Assembly: GCA_045613745.1 (NCBI GenBank)
Contig: JAZLBP010000001.1
Span: 1-64,000 of the forward strand
From: UBA940 sp045613745
Lineage (GTDB): Bacteria > Bacteroidota > Bacteroidia > Bacteroidales > Rikenellaceae
DNA: 64,000 bases
Direction: 5' to 3'
Position 1 is the stretch's first letter, and every line of letters starts with the position of its first letter. Of this stretch, positions 8,685-17,584 are shown in pieces. The translations under genes and the position numbers were made by a program. A model generated the notes under the pieces. It was given only the letters and a program-made list of their open reading frames with translations, searched no databases and was not told the DNA's origin.

Positions 8685-9254
8685 ATGAAAAAGAGTCTAT
8701 TCACCATACTGTACACCTTGGACAAAAACATTTGGGGTGAGCACATTAACTCAAATAAATATTTAGCCACCATAACTCTGCTCTTCTGCACTCTGTTTGG
8801 TGTGATTCTGGGTGGCGGCAATTACTTGGGCGACCTGTTTGATTGGAATATCAACATCTCTACCACCGCATCAATCGCCTCGGTAATCGTACTGATTGGT
8901 TACAACATAGCAGAATCAATTATCGCAGCCGACTCAGCCAAAATTGCTGCATTGAGAGCACTGATGATGTGCGGAATTATGATTTTGGGATTTGTTGCAG
9001 GTTTGGTCGGCTCGGTTATTCTGTTAGCCATCTTGACCATCATCATCGGCATCTATTTTATCATACTCGTATTAAAAGTTGCCCTCGGTGGCAGCGTTGG
9101 AGGCGGAGGTGGTGGCCGCAAAAAAATCATCCTTGATGACGGAACCGAACTTACCAACAAACAATCCGACCTGCTCGGCGGCGGCGCAAGCTACACAGGT
9201 AACGATGGCCATCATTACCACACCGACGATGGACAAACCTTCCGTCAAGAATAG
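8685..9254 (+). CDS. Membrane protein with glycine hinge and His/Asp-rich tail
   Basis: 189 residues. Four hydrophobic segments fill roughly residues 25-135. A run of glycines (GGSVGGGGGG) follows as a hinge, then a polar, probably cytoplasmic tail with LDDGTELTNKQSDLL and a His/Asp-rich end (GNDGHHYHTDDG) that could bind metal, which is speculation. Start ATG at 8685 is 11 bases after the previous stop. Composition is A/T-rich like its partner. No family recognised. Confidence 0.65.
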   Translation: MKKSLFTILYTLDKNIWGEHINSNKYLATITLLFCTLFGVILGGGNYLGDLFDWNINISTTASIASVIVLIGYNIAESIIAADSAKIAALRALMMCGIMILGFVAGLVGSVILLAILTIIIGIYFIILVLKVALGGSVGGGGGGRKKIILDDGTELTNKQSDLLGGGASYTGNDGHHYHTDDGQTFRQE

Positions 9255-9308
9255 CCCCAACATACACCGAATATGTCTTTTGCGACATAACTAACTAAAA
9301 CACACACA

Positions 9309-10007
9309 ATGACCACACAAGCCAACCCCTCCGACCGCATCACAACTGCGTCGGGTAAAGAGGTGACTTTCACCTTCTTCGCACACTCAACCTTTGCCAT
9401 CGACTTCGACGGCAAGCGCTTCTATAACGACCCCGTAGCGGGTTTCCTCGGCGATGTTGCATCGCTGCCCAAGGCCGACGCAATGTTTATCGGTCACCAC
9501 CACTACGACCATATGGAGGTGGAGGCTGTGGAGGCTCTGCGCGGCGAGGAGTGCGCCATCGTGTGCGACACCACAACCGCCTCGATGCTTCCCGCGGAGG
9601 GCGTCATCGCCCTGCGTCCGAACGAGAGCACCAGTGTGTGCGGTATTGAGGTGCAAACCCTGCCCGCCTACAACTCCACCGAAGGTCGCACAGATTTCCA
9701 CCCGCAAAGTCGCGGTGACCTCGGTTATGTGCTCAATATTGGTGGCACTCGCATCTACATTGCAGGCGACGGCGAGCCCACAGCAGATATGATGGCACTG
9801 CGCGACATAGACATCGCGTTTCTACCTATCAATCAGCCCTATACAATGACCGAAGAGCAAGCCTCGGAGGTGCTTCACGCCATCCGTCCGCGCGTGTTTT
9901 ACCCCTATCATTATGGTCAGGTGGAGCATCGCACCGACCTCGAAAAGTTGGCTCGTCTAACCGCCGATATCGAGGGTATGGAGATGCGTATCCGCCCGAT
10001 GGAATAG
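9309..10007 (+). CDS. Metallo-beta-lactamase-fold metal-dependent hydrolase
   Basis: 232 residues. The metal-binding motif GHHHYDHME (HxHxDH type) lies near residue 60, with a later aspartate in YIAGDGEPT and a histidine in FYPYHYGQVEH, an arrangement seen in UPF0173/UlaG-like members of the superfamily. Those proteins cleave lactones or phosphodiesters; the substrate here is unknown. Cytoplasmic, no signal peptide. It is 54 bases after the membrane pair, and a small hairpin (TATGTC 9272-9277 with GACATA 9284-9289) lies in that gap. Composition is normal again. It ends at a bidirectional terminator. Confidence 0.8.
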   Translation: MTTQANPSDRITTASGKEVTFTFFAHSTFAIDFDGKRFYNDPVAGFLGDVASLPKADAMFIGHHHYDHMEVEAVEALRGEECAIVCDTTTASMLPAEGVIALRPNESTSVCGIEVQTLPAYNSTEGRTDFHPQSRGDLGYVLNIGGTRIYIAGDGEPTADMMALRDIDIAFLPINQPYTMTEEQASEVLHAIRPRVFYPYHYGQVEHRTDLEKLARLTADIEGMEMRIRPME

Positions 10008-10037
10008 GTCTTTTCGAGGGCTCAGAACACGAAAAAA

Positions 10038-10068
10038 CGGAGGCTGTCACGCAGTGTGACAGCCTCCG
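10038..10068. terminator. Bidirectional intrinsic terminator between convergent genes
   Basis: A 13-base-pair stem CGGAGGCTGTCAC/GTGACAGCCTCCG with loop GCAGT. A six-A run precedes it, which gives a T-run for the minus-strand gene ending at 10108. On the plus strand it closes the hydrolase gene. Confidence 0.8.
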
Positions 10069-10107
10069 TTGTATTGCGGCACAAAAGCTCCGTTCGGCCC
10101 CTTGCGA

Positions 10108-10410
10108 CTACTCGTCTTCATCCTCGGCGTCGGCCAGTTCGTCAGCGCCTTTGATGTCCTCGTCGTAGTACTCTTTGTCGTCGTCATCGATGTTTCCATC
10201 GTCGATTTTGACATCAATTTTGACAAGGTAATTAATCTCTTCGGTTTCGAGAATCACAGCGTAGAAGAACTCTCCGTTGGGTTTGTCGATGCGCATCATG
10301 CTATCGGTATAGCCTGTGGGGTACTGCGCTTTGAGTTGTTCTTGCAGTTCTTCGCTGAGATTTTTGTAACTAATTACTACTCTTTTCTTTGCTTTATTAT
10401 CTGTTGCCAT
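10108..10410 (-). CDS. Small acidic protein of unknown function
   Basis: 100 residues. A basic N-terminus (ATDNKAKKRVVISY) and a globular middle (EELQEQLKAQYPTGYTDSM, FFYAVILETEEINYLVKID) are followed by a highly acidic tail of Asp/Glu from about residue 70. Short proteins of this shape are common in Bacteroidota without known function; the acidic tail could mimic nucleic acid or bind a basic partner. Transcribed divergently from ligA, with a weak promoter-like TATTATTG at 10438-10431 on the minus strand. Family not identified. Confidence 0.75.
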   Translation of the reverse strand: MATDNKAKKRVVISYKNLSEELQEQLKAQYPTGYTDSMMRIDKPNGEFFYAVILETEEINYLVKIDVKIDDGNIDDDDKEYYDEDIKGADELADAEDEDE

Positions 10411-10548
10411 AAGTCATTTGATTGGTACTGCAATAATACTGCAAATTTTGTAATCGGCAAGACTTTCGCCACAATTTTTTTTCGCGCAGAGTGATTTTTG
10501 GCATACTTTCGGACAAAATTATTACCTTTACGGAAAATTCATCAAGCT

Positions 10549-12636
10549 ATGCACCAACGGATTGCCGAGTTGCGACGTGCGCTCGAATACCACAATCATA
10601 AATATTACGTCGAAAACGCTCCCGAGATTGACGACTTTGAGTACGACCGACTGATGCGCGAGTTGCAGGATTTGGAACAGGCACACCCCGAATTTGACGA
10701 TCCCGACTCGCCCACACGACGCGTGGGTAGCGACCTGACACGCGAGTTCCAGAGTGTGGAACACATCCACCCTATGTTGTCGTTGTCGAACACCTACTCG
10801 CGCGAGGATTTGAACGAGTTTTTCGACCGCGTGGAGAGGGAGACAGGACAGGTGGACTACGTTGCCGAGCTCAAATTCGACGGAACAGCCATCTCGCTTA
10901 TCTACGAGGGCGGCCGACTGCTGCGTGCTGTAACTCGTGGCGACGGTGTGCGTGGCGATGATGTTACGGCCAATGTCCGCACCATCGGCTCGGTGCCCCT
11001 ACGATTGAGGGGCGAGGGCTATCCCGACTTCTTTGAGATTCGTGGCGAGGTACTTATGCCATTTGCATCGTTCGAGGGGCTCAATGCCGAGCGCGCAGCC
11101 GAGGGAGAACAACCCTTTGCCAACCCCCGAAACGCCGCAGCAGGTAGTCTGAAACAACAGAACCCCGCGGTGACAGCATCGCGCGGTCTGGATTGCTTTT
11201 TGTACTTTTTAGTGGGCGACGCCCTCCCTTTCGACACCCACAAGCAGAGCCTTGATGCGGTGCGCGAGTGGGGTTTTAAAGTGTCGGAGCTGACAACAAT
11301 ATGCCACAGTCGTGAGGAGGTATTTGATTATATCGACCGCGTGGAGGTGTTGCGCAGGGAACTGCCCTTTGCCACCGACGGCGTGGTTATCAAGGTCAAC
11401 GACTATGCGCGTCAGGCCGACCTGGGCTTTACCTCCAAGTCGCCTCGCTGGGCCGTGGCCTACAAGTTCAAGGCCGAACAGGCCGAAACACGTCTGCTGA
11501 GTGTCGATTTTCAGGTGGGACGTACGGGCGCAGTGACCCCCGTAGCCAACCTCGAACCAGTTCAGCTGGCAGGTACTGTGGTCAAACGTGCCACACTTCA
11601 CAATGCCGACCAAATTGCCGCCCTCGACCTACGCATAGGCGACGCAGTGTATGTCGAGAAGGGTGGCGAGATTATCCCCAAAATCACAGGTGTGAACTTG
11701 GAACAACGCCCCGAGGGCAGCCAACCCCTTGTGTTTGTGGAGCGCTGTCCCGAGTGCGGTGCCGAGCTCATCCGCCCCGAGGGTGAGGCACGCCACTTCT
11801 GTCCCAACAGCAAGGAGTGTCCTCCGCAAATTGTGGGACGTATAGTCCACTTTGTGAGCCGCAAGGCGATGAACATCGAGTCGCTGGGCGACGAAACCAT
11901 AGCACTGCTCCACTCGGCAGGTTTGGTGTCGGATGTTGCCGACCTCTACACGCTCTCGGGCGACGCTGTGGCCGCACTGCCGCGCCTGGGTAGCAAGAGT
12001 GCCGCCAACATCATAAGCTCCATCAACGAATCGACCAATGTGCCCTTTGCGCGCGTACTATATGCGCTGGGCGTACGTTATGTGGGCGAGGCAACAGCCA
12101 AGTCGCTGGCAAGGCGCTTTGGAAGTATCGACGCACTGATGAGTGCCACCCCCGAGGAGCTTGCCCAAACCGAGGATGTGGGCGAGCGCATAGCACAGAG
12201 CATTGCCGACTACTTTGCCGAGGAGGACAACCGCGTACGCATCGAGCGACTGCGCACAGCGGGTGTGCAACTCCTGTCCGAGCAGAGCTCCGAGGCGGGC
12301 TCCAATGCATTGGAGGGGTTGAGTTTCGTAATCTCGGGCACTTTTACAACTCACTCGCGCGATGAATTAAAAGCGCTGATTGAGGCCAATGGCGGTCGCA
12401 ACCTTGCCGCAGTGTCGGCCAAAACCGACTATCTGGTGGCGGGCGACAATATGGGCCCTGCCAAACGCGCCAAGGCCGAAAAACTCGGTGTCAAAATCAT
12501 TGACGAGAACCAATTCCTCGAAATGATTGCAGATGCAACACCCGCCATACCCACTGCGGAGGCTTCTGCAAGTGAAGATTTACAACAAAATGTTAAATTT
12601 TACGAAAAAGATGCAATTCAAGGTAGTTTGTTTTAG
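10549..12636 (+). CDS. ligA: NAD-dependent DNA ligase
   Basis: Seals nicks in duplex DNA during replication and repair using NAD+. The 695-residue protein has the usual order: Ia domain, adenylation domain with the nucleotidyl lysine K109 in KFDG, OB fold, four-cysteine zinc finger (CPECG ... FCPNSKEC), helix-hairpin-helix repeats and a C-terminal BRCT domain (GLSFVISGTF). A short extra tail follows BRCT. Start ATG 10549 is chosen because the Ia domain begins there; an in-frame ATG at 10498 would add 17 residues not found in the family and lies upstream of a promoter-like TACCTTTA at 10523-10530. Confidence 0.97.
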   Translation: MHQRIAELRRALEYHNHKYYVENAPEIDDFEYDRLMRELQDLEQAHPEFDDPDSPTRRVGSDLTREFQSVEHIHPMLSLSNTYSREDLNEFFDRVERETGQVDYVAELKFDGTAISLIYEGGRLLRAVTRGDGVRGDDVTANVRTIGSVPLRLRGEGYPDFFEIRGEVLMPFASFEGLNAERAAEGEQPFANPRNAAAGSLKQQNPAVTASRGLDCFLYFLVGDALPFDTHKQSLDAVREWGFKVSELTTICHSREEVFDYIDRVEVLRRELPFATDGVVIKVNDYARQADLGFTSKSPRWAVAYKFKAEQAETRLLSVDFQVGRTGAVTPVANLEPVQLAGTVVKRATLHNADQIAALDLRIGDAVYVEKGGEIIPKITGVNLEQRPEGSQPLVFVERCPECGAELIRPEGEARHFCPNSKECPPQIVGRIVHFVSRKAMNIESLGDETIALLHSAGLVSDVADLYTLSGDAVAALPRLGSKSAANIISSINESTNVPFARVLYALGVRYVGEATAKSLARRFGSIDALMSATPEELAQTEDVGERIAQSIADYFAEEDNRVRIERLRTAGVQLLSEQSSEAGSNALEGLSFVISGTFTTHSRDELKALIEANGGRNLAAVSAKTDYLVAGDNMGPAKRAKAEKLGVKIIDENQFLEMIADATPAIPTAEASASEDLQQNVKFYEKDAIQGSLF

Positions 12637-12653
12637 ATAAAACATTATCTTTG
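12627..12653 (+). promoter_or_regulatory. dapA promoter (TATCTTTG)
   Basis: TATCTTTG at 12646-12653 is a perfect -7 box; TTTG at 12627-12630 is a possible but closely spaced -33 element. It overlaps the end of ligA, showing that dapA is transcribed separately. Confidence 0.6.
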
Positions 12654-12688
12654 CATAACGAAAACCCAAACAACTCAACAATTACGCT

Positions 12689-13570
12689 ATGAGCAATTTT
12701 GATTATAAAGGTGTCGGCGTTGCACTTATCACGCCGTTCAATGCCGACGGAAGTGTCGATTTCGGCGCACTCGGCCGTATTATGGACTCGGTTATCGACG
12801 GAGGAGTGGACTACATCGTGGCACTCGGAACAACCGCCGAAACGCCCGCCATCGTACAGAACGAACGCGAGGCCATCGCACGCTACATCAAGACACTGAA
12901 CAACAACCGAGTACCCCTTGTTATCGGTATCGGCGGCAACTGCACCAAAGAGGTTATCGACGCGATTGTGCGTTTCGACCTTCGCGGCTTCGACGCAGTG
13001 CTGAGCGTTGCTCCCTACTACAACAAACCCTCGCAAGAAGGTATCTACCAACACTATAAGGCTATCGCACAGGCATCGCCCCTGCCCATCATCCTCTACA
13101 ACGTACCCTCGCGTACGGGAGTGAACATCACCGCACAGACAACCCTTCGTTTGGCACAACTGCCCAACATTATCGGTATCAAGGAGGCGAGCGGCAATAT
13201 GGAGCAAATCAAAACCATCCTGCGCGAGAAACCCGAAGATTTCTTTGTGTTGTCGGGCGACGACTCGCTGACTCTCGACATTATGGACGAGGGCGGTCTG
13301 GGTGTCATCTCGGTTGCGGCCAACTCGTTCCCCAAGAGCTTCTGCCGTATGATTCACGCGCAACTCGAAGGCAACAAAGCCGAGGCACGCGCCATTGAGA
13401 CCAAACTGATGGCTCCTATGAAGATGCTCTTCGAGGAGGGCAACCCCACAGGTGTCAAGACGGCTCTTTATGCCAAAGGTTTGATTCAGCCCTTCCTGCG
13501 TCTGCCTATGGTCTTCGGCTCGGAGAGCTTGGTTGACCGTCTGCGCATAGCTGTCAACGAAAACGAATAA
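12689..13570 (+). CDS. dapA: 4-hydroxy-tetrahydrodipicolinate synthase
   Basis: Condenses pyruvate with aspartate semialdehyde, the first committed step towards diaminopimelate and lysine. The 293-residue TIM barrel has the GTTAETP phosphate-type loop, catalytic tyrosine Y137 in LYNVPSRTG and Schiff-base lysine K165 in GIKEASGN. It has its own promoter and terminator. Aspartate kinase, the upstream pathway enzyme, is encoded separately at 48536 in this window. Confidence 0.97.
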   Translation: MSNFDYKGVGVALITPFNADGSVDFGALGRIMDSVIDGGVDYIVALGTTAETPAIVQNEREAIARYIKTLNNNRVPLVIGIGGNCTKEVIDAIVRFDLRGFDAVLSVAPYYNKPSQEGIYQHYKAIAQASPLPIILYNVPSRTGVNITAQTTLRLAQLPNIIGIKEASGNMEQIKTILREKPEDFFVLSGDDSLTLDIMDEGGLGVISVAANSFPKSFCRMIHAQLEGNKAEARAIETKLMAPMKMLFEEGNPTGVKTALYAKGLIQPFLRLPMVFGSESLVDRLRIAVNENE

Positions 13571-13585
13571 ATCCACCCACTCTAC

Positions 13586-13608
13586 GCAACCTCACCTGGA
13601 GAGGTTGC
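13586..13608 (+). other. Small hairpin in the dapA 3' region
   Basis: GCAACCTC (13586-13593) pairs with GAGGTTGC (13601-13608), loop of seven bases, no T-run. It sits just before the dapA terminator and may stabilise the transcript end. Confidence 0.4.
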
Positions 13609-13618
13609 AATAGGCGGA

Positions 13619-13660
13619 ATCCACCACAATGCCAAGTTCCAAGGCAGTGGTGGATTTTTT
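13619..13660 (+). terminator. Intrinsic terminator of dapA
   Basis: Stem ATCCACCAC (13619-13627) pairs with GTGGTGGAT (13647-13655) and is followed by a T-run. Confidence 0.8.
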
Positions 13661-13772
13661 GTTTGGAGCATTGCCGAGGGCTGTAAAGGCCGCCACCATA
13701 ATCCAAACGGGCCTATATGTGTCACCCACCTTTTTGACTCATAATTGCGCCCTCAATAGAGGCATAATTGTA

Positions 13773-13804
13773 TTGGTTTTGCAAAAAAAACATATCTATC
13801 CTTG
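13773..13804 (+). promoter_or_regulatory. Promoter of the polysaccharide export genes
   Basis: TTG at 13773-13775, then TATCCTTG at 13797-13804, one mismatch from TAnnTTTG. The leader to the ATG at 13836 is about 25 bases. Nothing else recognisable lies in 13661-13772. Confidence 0.5.
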
Positions 13805-13835
13805 CCTAATATCGCATACCAATACAACTTTCAAT

Positions 13836-14651
13836 ATGATGAATAGAATCTGGGCCATACTGTCACTTGCTCTGCTGCTGGCAGGATGTTCGGCCTACAA
13901 GGAGGTCGTATATCTGCAAGACATCACCGATGGCGACGAGACCCCGATGGGAAAAGTCCAAGAGATAACCATCCAACCCTCCGACATACTCAGCATCTCG
14001 GTCAATGCCGCCGAGTCGGAAAAGGAGCTCGTACAACCGTTCAATATCATACCCATCCTGCCCAACAACTACACCTCGGGCTCGGTGGCCGCAACACCCC
14101 TGCACGGATATGTGGTTGATCCCGACGGTTGTATCAACTTCCCCACGTTCGGCAAAATACACGTTGCAGGTATGACGCGCAACGAGCTTATCAACTTCCT
14201 GTCGAGCAAACTCATCAGCGAAGGACAGCTCACACGCCCCATTGTGGCGGTGTCGTTCCTCAACTTGAAGGTAAATGTTATGGGCGAGGTTGCCCACCCC
14301 GGCTCCTATGCCATCACCTCCAACAAGATGACCCTGCTGGATGCACTCAGTATGGCGGGCGACCTTACCATCTATGGCCGTCGCGACAAGGTGCTGGTTA
14401 TCCGCGAGGAGGACGGCAAGCGCATCAACGCCTATGTCAACCTCAAAAGCAAGGAGCTCTTTGAGTCACCCTACTTCTATCTCAAACAAAACGACGTGGT
14501 GTATGTGATGCCCAACAAGCGTCGCGCCGACCAGAGTACCATCAGTCCTTGGATAACACCCGTATTGTCGGGTGTGAGCATTCTCGCGAGCATTGCGGGT
14601 GTGATTGTGTCGTCCATCTACTACACCACCCTCAAATCCTCCGTAAAATAG
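13836..14651 (+). CDS. Polysaccharide export lipoprotein (Wza/SLBB type)
   Basis: Outer-membrane exporter component for exopolysaccharide or capsule. The 271-residue protein begins with a lipoprotein signal (LALLLAGCSAYKE, lipobox cysteine), then a Poly_export domain (IQPSDILSISV, GYVVDPDGCINFPTFGKI), an SLBB domain (VNVMGEVAHPGSYAI) and a C-terminal hydrophobic segment (GVSILASIAGVIVSSIYY). Start 13836 (or the adjacent ATG 13839) follows the promoter; the frame is open upstream but that part lies before the promoter and precedes the signal peptide. Followed after 27 bases by its usual partner, the Wzc-like kinase. Confidence 0.92.
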   Translation: MMNRIWAILSLALLLAGCSAYKEVVYLQDITDGDETPMGKVQEITIQPSDILSISVNAAESEKELVQPFNIIPILPNNYTSGSVAATPLHGYVVDPDGCINFPTFGKIHVAGMTRNELINFLSSKLISEGQLTRPIVAVSFLNLKVNVMGEVAHPGSYAITSNKMTLLDALSMAGDLTIYGRRDKVLVIREEDGKRINAYVNLKSKELFESPYFYLKQNDVVYVMPNKRRADQSTISPWITPVLSGVSILASIAGVIVSSIYYTTLKSSVK

Positions 14652-14678
14652 TCCCACCACACAAAAAGCAACAAAGAT

Positions 14679-17117
14679 ATGGAGCAACAACTCAATAATC
14701 GGAACGTCACCCCACGCCCTACCGACAACCGCGACGATATGTCGGGTTACAGCCTGCGTGACATTCTCGAAATGGTGTTTGCCAACTGGTACTGGTTTTT
14801 CATATCCATCGGTTTCTGTATGGTGGTGGCGGTGTACTACATCTACACCACTCCCAAGGTCTATCAGCGTCAGGCGACCATAATGATCAAAGACAGCCGT
14901 CGCGGAGGCTCGGCTGCGGCCATCTTTGCCGACCTGTCGAGTATGAAGACCATCCCCAATGTCGATAACGAGATGTATATCCTCGGCTCCAAACGTCTTA
15001 TGGAGATGGTGGTCGATACCCTCAACCTGAACATCAACTACACATACTCGGGCAAGGCGCGCACCTACGACCTCTATGGCCGTTCACCCTTTGTTGTTGA
15101 GTTTCCCAACGATTTGGCGTGGCAGTCGCTGACCCTCGAAGCAATCCCCACCGACAGCGGACGCATTAAGCTGACCAACTTCCAGCTGGACGATCAAGAG
15201 GAGCCCGACCCCACCATCGTATGGGCCACTCTCGGACAGGAGACCATCACTCCCGTAGGTATTGTCCGCATCTCGCCCACCGCCTACTACGACACCTATC
15301 TGGATCGCACCATCAGGATAAGCAAGTCGGAGCTCGAACAGACGGCCCTGCAATACAAGAATGCACTGAATGTGTCGCTTGCCAAAAAGGAGTCGAGTAT
15401 CATCCTACTCTCAATTAACGACATCAATGCCAAACGCGCCGAGGATATTCTGAACGCGCTGATGCAGTCCTACGACGACGATGTCCGCGCCGACAAGGAT
15501 GTGGTACTGGAGGCCACCAAAGAGTTCCTCTCCCAACGCATTGGCGAAGTGACCACCGAGCTGGAAAACATCGACCAAGCGGCTCAAAGCTACTCGGAGC
15601 GCCACAATGTGGTTGACTTGTCGTCGCAAACCTCGCTGAGCATCTCGGAGGCCCAACGCTACAAAACCGAGGCCATCGGCATCGAGACCCAAAAGATGCT
15701 TGTCGGCAGTATTCGCGAGTATATGCTCGACCCTGCACGCGTGTGGGAGGTTGTACCCACTGCGGGACTGAACGACCAATACATCATCAGCGCCATTGCC
15801 GAATACAACGAGGGCCTGCTCCAACGTCGCAAACTACTCGAAAGTTCGTCGGAGCGCAACCCCGTAGTTCAGCAGGCAAGCTCGCTGCTCAACAGCCAAC
15901 GTCAGGCCATCCTCAGCTATGTGGACAACCTTTTGGGACAATACGATGTGACCCTGCGCAACGCCCGCACACAAGAGGCCGCATCGACCAAACAGTATAT
16001 GACCGCCCCGATGAAACTCGTGGGACAGACCTCCATCGAACGCAAACAGAAAATCAAATCGGAGCAATATATCTATCTGCTCGGCAAGCAGGAGGAGAAC
16101 GAGCTTGGCCGCGCTGTGGCAAGCAGCGAGTCACGCGTTATCGACTCGGCCTATGGCAGCAACATCCCCGTAGCGCCTAAGAGTATGATGATTCTGCTGT
16201 TGGCCTTTGTATTGGGTTGCGCCATCCCCATCGGCGTCATCATCCTGCTCAACCTGATGAACACAACCATTCGCGGCCGCAAAGACATTGAGGATGCACT
16301 GAGCATTCCGATGTTGGGCGAGGTGCCCATCTCGACAGCCAAACACACCAAGGGCTTTGTGGTTAAGGAAAACGGCAAGGACTCTGTGTCGGAGGCATTC
16401 CGTATATTGCGCTCGAACCTCGGCTTTATGAAGACGGGCTCGAAGAGTCAGGTTATTATGGTCACCTCGACCAATGCAAGTTCGGGCAAAACCTTCACTA
16501 CGCTCAACCTGTCGTACACCCTTGCCACCTCGGGCAAGAGGGTTGTTATTGTCGATAACGATATGCGCAAACGTTCGCTGAGCAAACAAATCGGCGGTCG
16601 CAGCGTGGCTATGGGCCTGAGTAAATATCTGTCGGACGAGAGTGTGAGTGTTGATGAGTTGATTAATCCCTCGAAGGTGCACGATAATCTGGATATTGTC
16701 TATGCAGGTCTGCAACCACCCAACCCCGCCGAACTGTTGATGGGCGAGCGCTGGGAGCAGCTTATTGCCGCACTGCGTGAGCGTTACGACTATATTATCA
16801 TCGACTCGGTGCCTGCGCTTATGGTTGCCGACGCAATCATTGCCAACCGCGTGTGCGATTTGTGTATCTATGTCATCCGCGAGGGACGTATGGACCGCCG
16901 TATGCTGCCCGACGTGCAACGCTTGGCCGACACCAATCGTCTGCACAATATGTCGGTTGTGCTCAATGGCGTGCGCAATATGACCAAACGCTACGGCTAT
17001 GGTTACGGCTACCGCTACGGCCACTATGGCTATACCTACACATATAGCGAGGACGAAGGCACCACACTGTGGTCCACTATCAAACGCAGAGTACGCGGCT
17101 GGATTGACCGCCACTAA
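14679..17117 (+). CDS. Wzc-like polysaccharide co-polymerase / tyrosine autokinase
   Basis: Inner-membrane regulator of polysaccharide chain length and export. 812 residues: N-terminal membrane helix about 35-56, Wzz domain, long coiled-coil periplasmic part, second membrane helix about 500-525, then a cytoplasmic BY-kinase with Walker A STNASSGKT (597-605), Walker A' VVIVDNDMRK (622-631) and Walker B YIIIDSVPA (705-713). The C-terminus carries nine tyrosines within residues 772-789, the autophosphorylation cluster. Paired with the Wza-type lipoprotein, but no glycosyltransferases, flippase or polymerase lie nearby, so the sugar-building genes must be elsewhere. Confidence 0.93.
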   Translation: MEQQLNNRNVTPRPTDNRDDMSGYSLRDILEMVFANWYWFFISIGFCMVVAVYYIYTTPKVYQRQATIMIKDSRRGGSAAAIFADLSSMKTIPNVDNEMYILGSKRLMEMVVDTLNLNINYTYSGKARTYDLYGRSPFVVEFPNDLAWQSLTLEAIPTDSGRIKLTNFQLDDQEEPDPTIVWATLGQETITPVGIVRISPTAYYDTYLDRTIRISKSELEQTALQYKNALNVSLAKKESSIILLSINDINAKRAEDILNALMQSYDDDVRADKDVVLEATKEFLSQRIGEVTTELENIDQAAQSYSERHNVVDLSSQTSLSISEAQRYKTEAIGIETQKMLVGSIREYMLDPARVWEVVPTAGLNDQYIISAIAEYNEGLLQRRKLLESSSERNPVVQQASSLLNSQRQAILSYVDNLLGQYDVTLRNARTQEAASTKQYMTAPMKLVGQTSIERKQKIKSEQYIYLLGKQEENELGRAVASSESRVIDSAYGSNIPVAPKSMMILLLAFVLGCAIPIGVIILLNLMNTTIRGRKDIEDALSIPMLGEVPISTAKHTKGFVVKENGKDSVSEAFRILRSNLGFMKTGSKSQVIMVTSTNASSGKTFTTLNLSYTLATSGKRVVIVDNDMRKRSLSKQIGGRSVAMGLSKYLSDESVSVDELINPSKVHDNLDIVYAGLQPPNPAELLMGERWEQLIAALRERYDYIIIDSVPALMVADAIIANRVCDLCIYVIREGRMDRRMLPDVQRLADTNRLHNMSVVLNGVRNMTKRYGYGYGYRYGHYGYTYTYSEDEGTTLWSTIKRRVRGWIDRH

Positions 17118-17131
17118 CACACACTCCGAAG

Positions 17132-17509
17132 ATGATTATCGCAATAGACTTCGACGGCACCTGCGTGTACCACGACTACCCCTACATTGGCAAGGACATA
17201 GGCGCTGTGCCTGTGTTGAGGGAGCTTGTGGCTGCTGGTCACAAGTTGATACTGCACACTATGCGCGACGGCAAAACCCTCAAAGAGGCCGAGGCGTGGT
17301 TCAAGGCCAACAAGATTCCGTTGATGGGCTCCAACCGCAACAAGGAGCAGTCGCGCTGGACCACCTCGCCCAAGGTGTATGCCGACCTCTATATCGACGA
17401 CAGCGCGCTGGGCATGCCCCTCAAATATGAGATTGACCTGCCCCGCCCCTATGTCGATTGGCAGAAAGCCCGCGCAATGCTGGTCGATTACGGTCTGCTC
17501 GAAGGCTAA
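17132..17509 (+). CDS. Small HAD-fold hydrolase-like protein
   Basis: 125 residues with a HAD motif I at the very start (IAIDFDGT, D6 and D8), a threonine motif (LILHTMRDG) and a C-terminal acidic motif (LYIDDSALGMP). There is no cap domain, as in short stand-alone phosphatases of Bacteroidota polysaccharide loci. Its position 14 bases after the Wzc-like gene suggests co-transcription and a role on a sugar phosphate or related intermediate, which is inference. Confidence 0.8.
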   Translation: MIIAIDFDGTCVYHDYPYIGKDIGAVPVLRELVAAGHKLILHTMRDGKTLKEAEAWFKANKIPLMGSNRNKEQSRWTTSPKVYADLYIDDSALGMPLKYEIDLPRPYVDWQKARAMLVDYGLLEG

Positions 17510-17530
17510 CCCCTCCGCCATTACACAAAC

Positions 17531-17566
17531 AAAAAGAGCCCGTCCTATTGAGGACAGGCTCTTTTT
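17531..17566. terminator. Bidirectional terminator between convergent operons
   Basis: AAAAAGAGCC pairs with GGCTCTTTTT, with an inner stem GTCCT/AGGAC. A- and T-runs at the two sides make it work for the plus-strand export genes and the minus-strand BACON operon. Confidence 0.85.
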
Positions 17567-17584
17567 GTATTTTATACACCTTTC

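Noticed and set aside
13629..13835. Upstream in-frame extension of the polysaccharide export lipoprotein
   Set aside because: It overlaps the dapA terminator and the promoter, and would bury the lipoprotein signal peptide inside the protein.
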